A stretch of DNA of 64,000 nucleotides, taken from assembly GCA_002305015.1 (NCBI GenBank), contig DBPW01000043.1:8248-72247 (forward strand), written 5' to 3'. The notes under the pieces are model-generated. The model saw only the letters and a list, made by a program, of their open reading frames with translations. It made no database searches and was not told the origin of the DNA. Position numbers and translations under genes: made by a program. This document shows positions 60,150-64,000 of the stretch, in pieces. Positions within the stretch are counted from its first letter, which is position 1. The number at the start of each line of letters is the position of its first letter. The DNA is from Bacteroidales bacterium UBA1410. GTDB taxonomy: Bacteria > Bacteroidota > Bacteroidia > Bacteroidales > Dysgonomonadaceae.

Positions 60150-60761
60150 TTATGCTCCAAGCCATACGCAGGTAAACGTGACCATGAAACCAAGCAAAAA
60201 ACCGGTATATACCTGAGCAGGTGTATGTTTTTTTAAGAGCAATCGCGATGATCCCACCAACCCCGAAATCAGCAACAATGCCATGATGAGGTAATGAGGA
60301 TTGATGTGTTCCACTAAATAGCTGACGGCCACAACACCTCCCATCAATCCTCCTACGCCGAACATGTGGGCGCTGATTTTCCACCATAGGGTAACAACTA
60401 TGGCAAGTGCCATTACGATGAGCGATGCCACGTTGAGCATGATAAACCAAAAGGGCATACCCATTTTATGGTAGAAATAAATCATAAACCCATAAGAGAT
60501 TAAGGTAAAAATATAAGGAATAAACCGTTCGTGGCGAATGTCGAGCGATAAATTTGAAATGAGATGAAGGCGGTACATCACCCAAATAATAAGGGAGGGT
60601 ACGGCAAACGCGAATACGAAAACGGGGAGAAGAATTTCGACGAAATGACCGGCATAAGTCATGCGAAATTGATCGGTATAGATAAACAACAACAGAACAT
60701 TGTAGACCGGCATTAATAAGGGTTGAAAAACTATGGATATGAGTTTTGCCAATGATTTCAT
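60150..60761 (-). CDS. PAP2-like membrane protein
   Basis: 203 residues, about six membrane helices. The C-terminal region keeps parts of the PAP2 phosphatase signature: ISAHMFG (for PSGH) and SSRLLLKKHTPAQ, an S-R-x5-H-x3 motif with Gln instead of the usual Asp. The K-x6-R-P motif is not seen. It may be a non-catalytic or altered lipid phosphatase; function is unknown. It lies between rpoN and gcvH on the same strand, 35 bases after rpoN. Confidence 0.7.
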   Translation of the reverse strand: MKSLAKLISIVFQPLLMPVYNVLLLFIYTDQFRMTYAGHFVEILLPVFVFAFAVPSLIIWVMYRLHLISNLSLDIRHERFIPYIFTLISYGFMIYFYHKMGMPFWFIMLNVASLIVMALAIVVTLWWKISAHMFGVGGLMGGVVAVSYLVEHINPHYLIMALLLISGLVGSSRLLLKKHTPAQVYTGFLLGFMVTFTCVWLGA

Positions 60762-60796
60762 CGGGTAGTTTTTTGATATGAGTTAAAAAAATGCGA

Positions 60797-62272
60797 CTAA
60801 ATTTTTTTTCTTAAACGTGCAACCGGGATATTCATTTGTTCGCGATATTTGGCCACGGTGCGGCGGGCAATCATGTATCCTTTTTGGTTGAGTATCCGCG
60901 TGAGTTGATCGTCGGTTAAGGGCTTTGACGGATTTTCGTTTTCGATGCTTTCTTTCAGGATATATTTAATTTCGTGTGACGACACATCTTCTCCTGCTTC
61001 GTTTTGCATGGCTTCGGAAAAGAAAAATTTTAGCGGATAAATACCGGTATTGGTTTGTACGTATTTGCTGTTGCTTACACGCGAAATAGTAGAAATGTCG
61101 AATCCTGTTTTTTCGGCCACATCTTTCAAAATCATCGGTTTGAGTTTAGTTTCGTCGCCCGTGAGAAAGAAGTCGTACTGGATACCCACAATGGCCTCCA
61201 TTGTTCGTTGCAAGGTGTTTTGACGTTGTTTGACGGCATCGATAAACCATTTGGCGGAATCCATTTTCTGTTTCATAAACAGCATGGCCTGTTTGTCTCG
61301 GGTCGACATGCTCTCTTTGTTTTGATTATATCCTTGTACCATTTCGTAAAAATCGCGGTTTACTTTCAGGTCGGGAATATTTTGGTTGTTGAGATACATG
61401 ATTACTTCGCCGTTCTCTGATTCCACAATAAAGTCGGGAGTAATATTGCTCATGGCGATTTCCAGCGAATTGGTCCATGAGTTCCCGGGTTTGGGATTCA
61501 GCGATACAATTTCGTCGATGGCTTTGCGTAATTCTTCTTCGGAAATGTTGAGCTGGCGTAGGATTTTTTCGTAGTGTTTATGCGAAAACTCTTCAAAATA
61601 GTTGGTCAGGATTTCCTCGGCAATTTTTACTTCGGGTGAATGTTCTTTGCGTTGCAGTTGCAGCAACAAGCATTCCTGCAAATTGCGCGCGCCCACTCCT
61701 GCCGGATCGAGATCTTGTATTTCATATAAAATGTCTTCCATTTCGAGCGATGAAGCATCGATATGTTGCTGAAGGAGCAAGTCGTTGGAAATGGACCTTA
61801 GGTCGCGTTGAAGATATCCGTTCTCATCGAGATTGCCGATGATGTATTCGGCTATGGTTTTTTGCCGTTCGTTAAGAGGAAGGAGGCTGATTTGCTCCAG
61901 GAGGGTTTCGTTGAGCGTTTTTTCATCGGAATAGACCGATTCTCTTTGTCGCGATTCGTTGTATGATGAATAATTCAGTTGATAATCGGGTACATCGTCT
62001 TCCGAAAAATAATCTCCCAACACCATCTCTTCTTGCGAAAGTGGGATCTCTTCCTCTTCTTCTTTATCTCTACTGCCATCTTGAATGTCGTATTCGTCGT
62101 CGGTGTGCGGCTCGGCAGGATCAGTTGTTTCCAATGCCGGATTATCTTCCACTTCCTGCTTGATGCGGTCTTCCAATTCAACAGAATTTAGTTCCACGAG
62201 TTTAATCACTTGCATTTGCAGTGGGGAAAGTTTTTGCACTTGTTTTAGTTGTTGTTCCTGTTTGAGAGCCAT
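60797..62272 (-). CDS. rpoN: RNA polymerase sigma-54 factor
   Basis: 491 residues. Region I (activator-interacting, 1-50) is glutamine/leucine-rich: LKQEQQLKQVQKLSPLQMQVIKL. An acidic region II (about 50-110) follows, then the core-binding domain (about 120-300) and the DNA-binding part with the helix-turn-helix (VAEKTGFDISTISRVSNSKYVQT) and the RpoN box ARRTVAKYRE near the C-terminus. It needs AAA+ activators, none of which are encoded here. A -7 box lies 37 bases upstream. Confidence 0.96.
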   Translation of the reverse strand: MALKQEQQLKQVQKLSPLQMQVIKLVELNSVELEDRIKQEVEDNPALETTDPAEPHTDDEYDIQDGSRDKEEEEEIPLSQEEMVLGDYFSEDDVPDYQLNYSSYNESRQRESVYSDEKTLNETLLEQISLLPLNERQKTIAEYIIGNLDENGYLQRDLRSISNDLLLQQHIDASSLEMEDILYEIQDLDPAGVGARNLQECLLLQLQRKEHSPEVKIAEEILTNYFEEFSHKHYEKILRQLNISEEELRKAIDEIVSLNPKPGNSWTNSLEIAMSNITPDFIVESENGEVIMYLNNQNIPDLKVNRDFYEMVQGYNQNKESMSTRDKQAMLFMKQKMDSAKWFIDAVKQRQNTLQRTMEAIVGIQYDFFLTGDETKLKPMILKDVAEKTGFDISTISRVSNSKYVQTNTGIYPLKFFFSEAMQNEAGEDVSSHEIKYILKESIENENPSKPLTDDQLTRILNQKGYMIARRTVAKYREQMNIPVARLRKKI

Positions 62273-62308
62273 TATTATATGTTGATTAGTTGTAATGTTA
62301 ATCGAAAA

Positions 62309-62316
62309 ACAAAGAT
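62309..62316 (-). promoter_or_regulatory. -7 box for rpoN
   Basis: Minus-strand TATCTTTG, an exact TAnnTTTG match, in the 57-base gap between miaA and rpoN. Confidence 0.55.
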
Positions 62317-62329
62317 AACGATTTTTAAA

Positions 62330-63238
62330 CTAAAGTTGCGAAAGTTGATGCATTATCTCTGCCATTGCGTCTGTTTTTTCGTCTGTAAGATCAATCCAGT
62401 GTATTTCTTTGTCTCTTTTAAACCAACTGAGTTGTTTTCGTGCGTAGTTACGCGAGTGTTGTTTTATTTTATCGATGGCTGTGTTTAAATCGCAATTGCC
62501 GTCGAAGAAATCGAAAAGTTCTTTATAACCTACCGTATTTAGCGAATTGAGGTGGCGAAGGGGATAAAGACGTTGTGCTTCTTCGATGAGGCCGTTGCTG
62601 ATCATATCGTCGACGCGTACGTCGATCCGCCGGTATAACTGTTGGCGTTCGCGCATGAAGCCGATTTTTACGATGTGGAACGGTCGTTTTTTGCGGGGAT
62701 TTGTGCGCAGCGAAGAATAAGGCTTTCCTGTCATCAGGCAAATTTCCAGTGCATGGATTACCCGCTTGGGGTTTTTGAGATCGACCTGATGATAAAAAAC
62801 AGGATCGAGCAGCTTCAGTTGTTGGCGAATGGGGTCGAGTCCTTCTTTCCGATACAGTTGCTGAATCTCTTTTCGTAAATCTTCGTCGATGGTGGGAATT
62901 TCGTCGATGCCTCGGCATACGGCATCGATGTATAGCATCGATCCGCCGGTCATTATAACAACCGGATGTTCTTTATGGAGTTTTTGGATGAGGGGAATGG
63001 CTTCTTCTTCGTAACGGCTGGCACTGTAGTATTCGTCAGGTGAGAGGATACCTACAAAATAGTGGTTTACCCGGCTCAATTGATCGGGTGTTGGCGCAGC
63101 TGTGCCGATAGACATTCCTTTGTATAATTGGCGTGAATCGGCCGACAAGATCGGACAATTCAGTTTTTCGGCAATGCGGATGCTCCATGCCGTTTTCCCG
63201 ACACCGGTCGGGCCGAGTAAAACGAGCAGGGTGTTCAT
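62330..63238 (-). CDS. miaA: tRNA dimethylallyltransferase
   Basis: Adds the isopentenyl group to A37 of tRNAs that read UNN codons. 302 residues, usual length. P-loop LLGPTGVGKTAWS, the DSRQLYKGMSIGTAAPT substrate site, MTGGSMLYIDAV and the C-terminal YARKQLSWFKRD are intact. Its ATG at 63238 directly abuts the TAA of the preceding gene, so translation is probably coupled. Confidence 0.96.
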   Translation of the reverse strand: MNTLLVLLGPTGVGKTAWSIRIAEKLNCPILSADSRQLYKGMSIGTAAPTPDQLSRVNHYFVGILSPDEYYSASRYEEEAIPLIQKLHKEHPVVIMTGGSMLYIDAVCRGIDEIPTIDEDLRKEIQQLYRKEGLDPIRQQLKLLDPVFYHQVDLKNPKRVIHALEICLMTGKPYSSLRTNPRKKRPFHIVKIGFMRERQQLYRRIDVRVDDMISNGLIEEAQRLYPLRHLNSLNTVGYKELFDFFDGNCDLNTAIDKIKQHSRNYARKQLSWFKRDKEIHWIDLTDEKTDAMAEIMHQLSQL

Positions 63239-63796
63239 TTAATACAAATCGTCCTCGCTTGTTTCGGTGGGAAAATCGTCTAGTCCGTCAAACCCTTCGC
63301 GATCGAGTTCATCGATGTCGAAACTTTCATCGCCATAGAACGATTCATCCATATCGAAGGAAATATCACCGGATTTCATCTCTTCGGGACTCAGTATCTG
63401 AGGTGGCGCTTCACCTTCGGAAAGGGTACAGAGGGGTTGTTTTAAATTTTTCCCCGGGATGATTTCCGATAATTCCATATAGAGTGCTCTTTCCGAAAAA
63501 TAGTCGAAGACGAACATTAGTTTTTGTTTTTCATCTTCCAGGTAATCGCTCAAAACACATTCTTCCATCGAGTACGAATCTTCGTCGGACGATGTGTCCA
63601 TTTTCACCAGTGTAATTTCCATTTCTTTACGCCAGTCATCATCGCAAAGTATAAACGAAGCCATTTCTTTGTCACTGTATCCTGTACTGTCGATAATGGC
63701 TTTGTATAGATCATAAAATGTGGCGTCGGCGTCTATTTTGATCTCTCTTTTGAAGTTCTCAACTTCATCGGATAAAATTAAAAATCTGAATATCAC
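63239..63796 (-). CDS. Acidic protein resembling the IS1096 TnpR / pRiA4b ORF-3 family
   Basis: 185 residues. The N-terminal half (1-110) fits the fold of the pRiA4b ORF-3/IS1096 passenger family: RFLILSDEVENFKREIKIDADATFYDLYKAIIDSTGYSDKEMASFIL and LMFVFDYFSERALYMEL. The C-terminal 75 residues are very acidic and low-complexity (MDESFYGDESFDIDELD). No transposase or inverted repeat is nearby, so it is a resident gene despite the family name. Function unknown. TAA-ATG junction with miaA. Confidence 0.75.
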   Translation of the reverse strand: MIFRFLILSDEVENFKREIKIDADATFYDLYKAIIDSTGYSDKEMASFILCDDDWRKEMEITLVKMDTSSDEDSYSMEECVLSDYLEDEKQKLMFVFDYFSERALYMELSEIIPGKNLKQPLCTLSEGEAPPQILSPEEMKSGDISFDMDESFYGDESFDIDELDREGFDGLDDFPTETSEDDLY

Positions 63797-63829
63797 AATA
63801 TTTAAATTTTATTATGGTTGTTTGTCATT

Positions 63830-63837
63830 CAAAGGTA
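63830..63837 (-). promoter_or_regulatory. -7 box for the pRiA4b-like gene and miaA
   Basis: Minus-strand TACCTTTG, an exact TAnnTTTG match, 34 bases before the ATG at 63796. Confidence 0.55.
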
Positions 63838-63941
63838 AGAAAAAAGTTTGGAAATACTAGCGTTCTTTTTTCATAAAATATGATATTCGCATGCTCTTAA
63901 CTTTTTTATCGTGAGTTGTTGTATTATTCCAAGAAATATAT

Positions 63942-63949
63942 TACTTTTG
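63942..63949 (+). promoter_or_regulatory. -7 box for the tRNA at the right edge
   Basis: TACTTTTG, an exact TAnnTTTG match, 29 bases upstream of the tRNA 5' end. Confidence 0.55.
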
Positions 63950-63978
63950 CCATGCCTTTTCAGAAAGGGAGAAAAAAT

Positions 63979-64000
63979 TCTTCAGTAGCTCAGTTGGTTA
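63979..64000 (+). tRNA. 5' part of a tRNA gene (cut by window edge)
   Basis: TCTTCAG (acceptor strand), TA, GCTC and the D loop AGTTGGTTA fit a tRNA 5' half exactly. The anticodon is outside the window. The unusual U1 start suggests tRNA-Asn, but this is only a guess. Confidence 0.7.

Noticed and set aside
63239..63796. Possible insertion sequence because of the IS1096-like family name
   Set aside because: No transposase, terminal inverted repeats or target duplication seen; the gene sits in frame-tight contact with miaA.

Overview
The window is chromosomal DNA from a member of the Bacteroidota, most likely order Bacteroidales. The evidence is a SusC/SusD pair, the RprX/RprY two-component system, the Bacteroidota-restricted DUF4295 gene after rpmB-rpmG, START-like and DUF4468 proteins, and AT-rich 5' regions. 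Many genes also have an upstream TAnnTTTG box, the -7 element of the Bacteroides-type promoter, usually 20-50 bases before the start codon and without a Shine-Dalgarno sequence. Family and genus cannot be fixed from the sequence alone; Dysgonomonadaceae- or Porphyromonadaceae-like organisms are plausible. I see no insertion sequence, prophage, CRISPR array or plasmid function.

Layout. 1-3.0 kb (minus strand): ribosomal genes rpmB-rpmG-DUF4295, a strong terminator, then ftsY-rimO (rimO runs off the left edge), and a secreted DUF4468 protein. 3.2-15.2 kb (mostly plus): a membrane-anchored TPR protein with ribH, a tRNA with a CAU anticodon, mutS2, a NagB-like/LmbE fusion, a START-like protein, an LptF/G permease with ribBA, an MscS channel (minus) and a secreted TPR protein. 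15.2-15.7 kb is a convergent intergenic island full of inverted repeats. 15.7-18.8 kb (minus): inositol monophosphatase, an XRE-cupin regulator and an acyl-CoA synthetase.

19.0-38.5 kb is the most distinctive part. It holds two complete efflux operons in the same order: TetR regulator, TolC-like channel, lipoprotein adaptor, RND pump, and a small PII-like protein as the last gene. They are separated by a minus-strand block with pabB-pabC, an S9 peptidase, ispE and a DUF2461 protein. The two PII-like proteins share a signature (E-P ... W-P-x-x-N-x-A), so the pumps may be coupled to a small-molecule- or metal-sensing subunit. The pumps differ in their proton-relay residues.

38.7-46.3 kb: ruvA, a possible gene remnant, an outer-membrane barrel protein, a CDP-alcohol phosphatidyltransferase with a GtrA protein, rprX-rprY, a sirtuin and a lipoprotein FKBP prolyl isomerase. 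46.8-52.8 kb: a SusC-SusD-lipoprotein uptake locus with no enzyme gene. Its long 5' leader holds a 17-codon ORF overlapping two interleaved complementary segments, which looks like an RNA switch or attenuator. 53.1-64 kb: an acidic hypothetical protein, an OmpA lipoprotein, fRMsr, pyrG-yidC, and then on the minus strand an SIS isomerase, purE, gcvH, a PAP2-like protein, rpoN, miaA and an IS1096-passenger-like acidic protein. The last 22 bases begin a tRNA.
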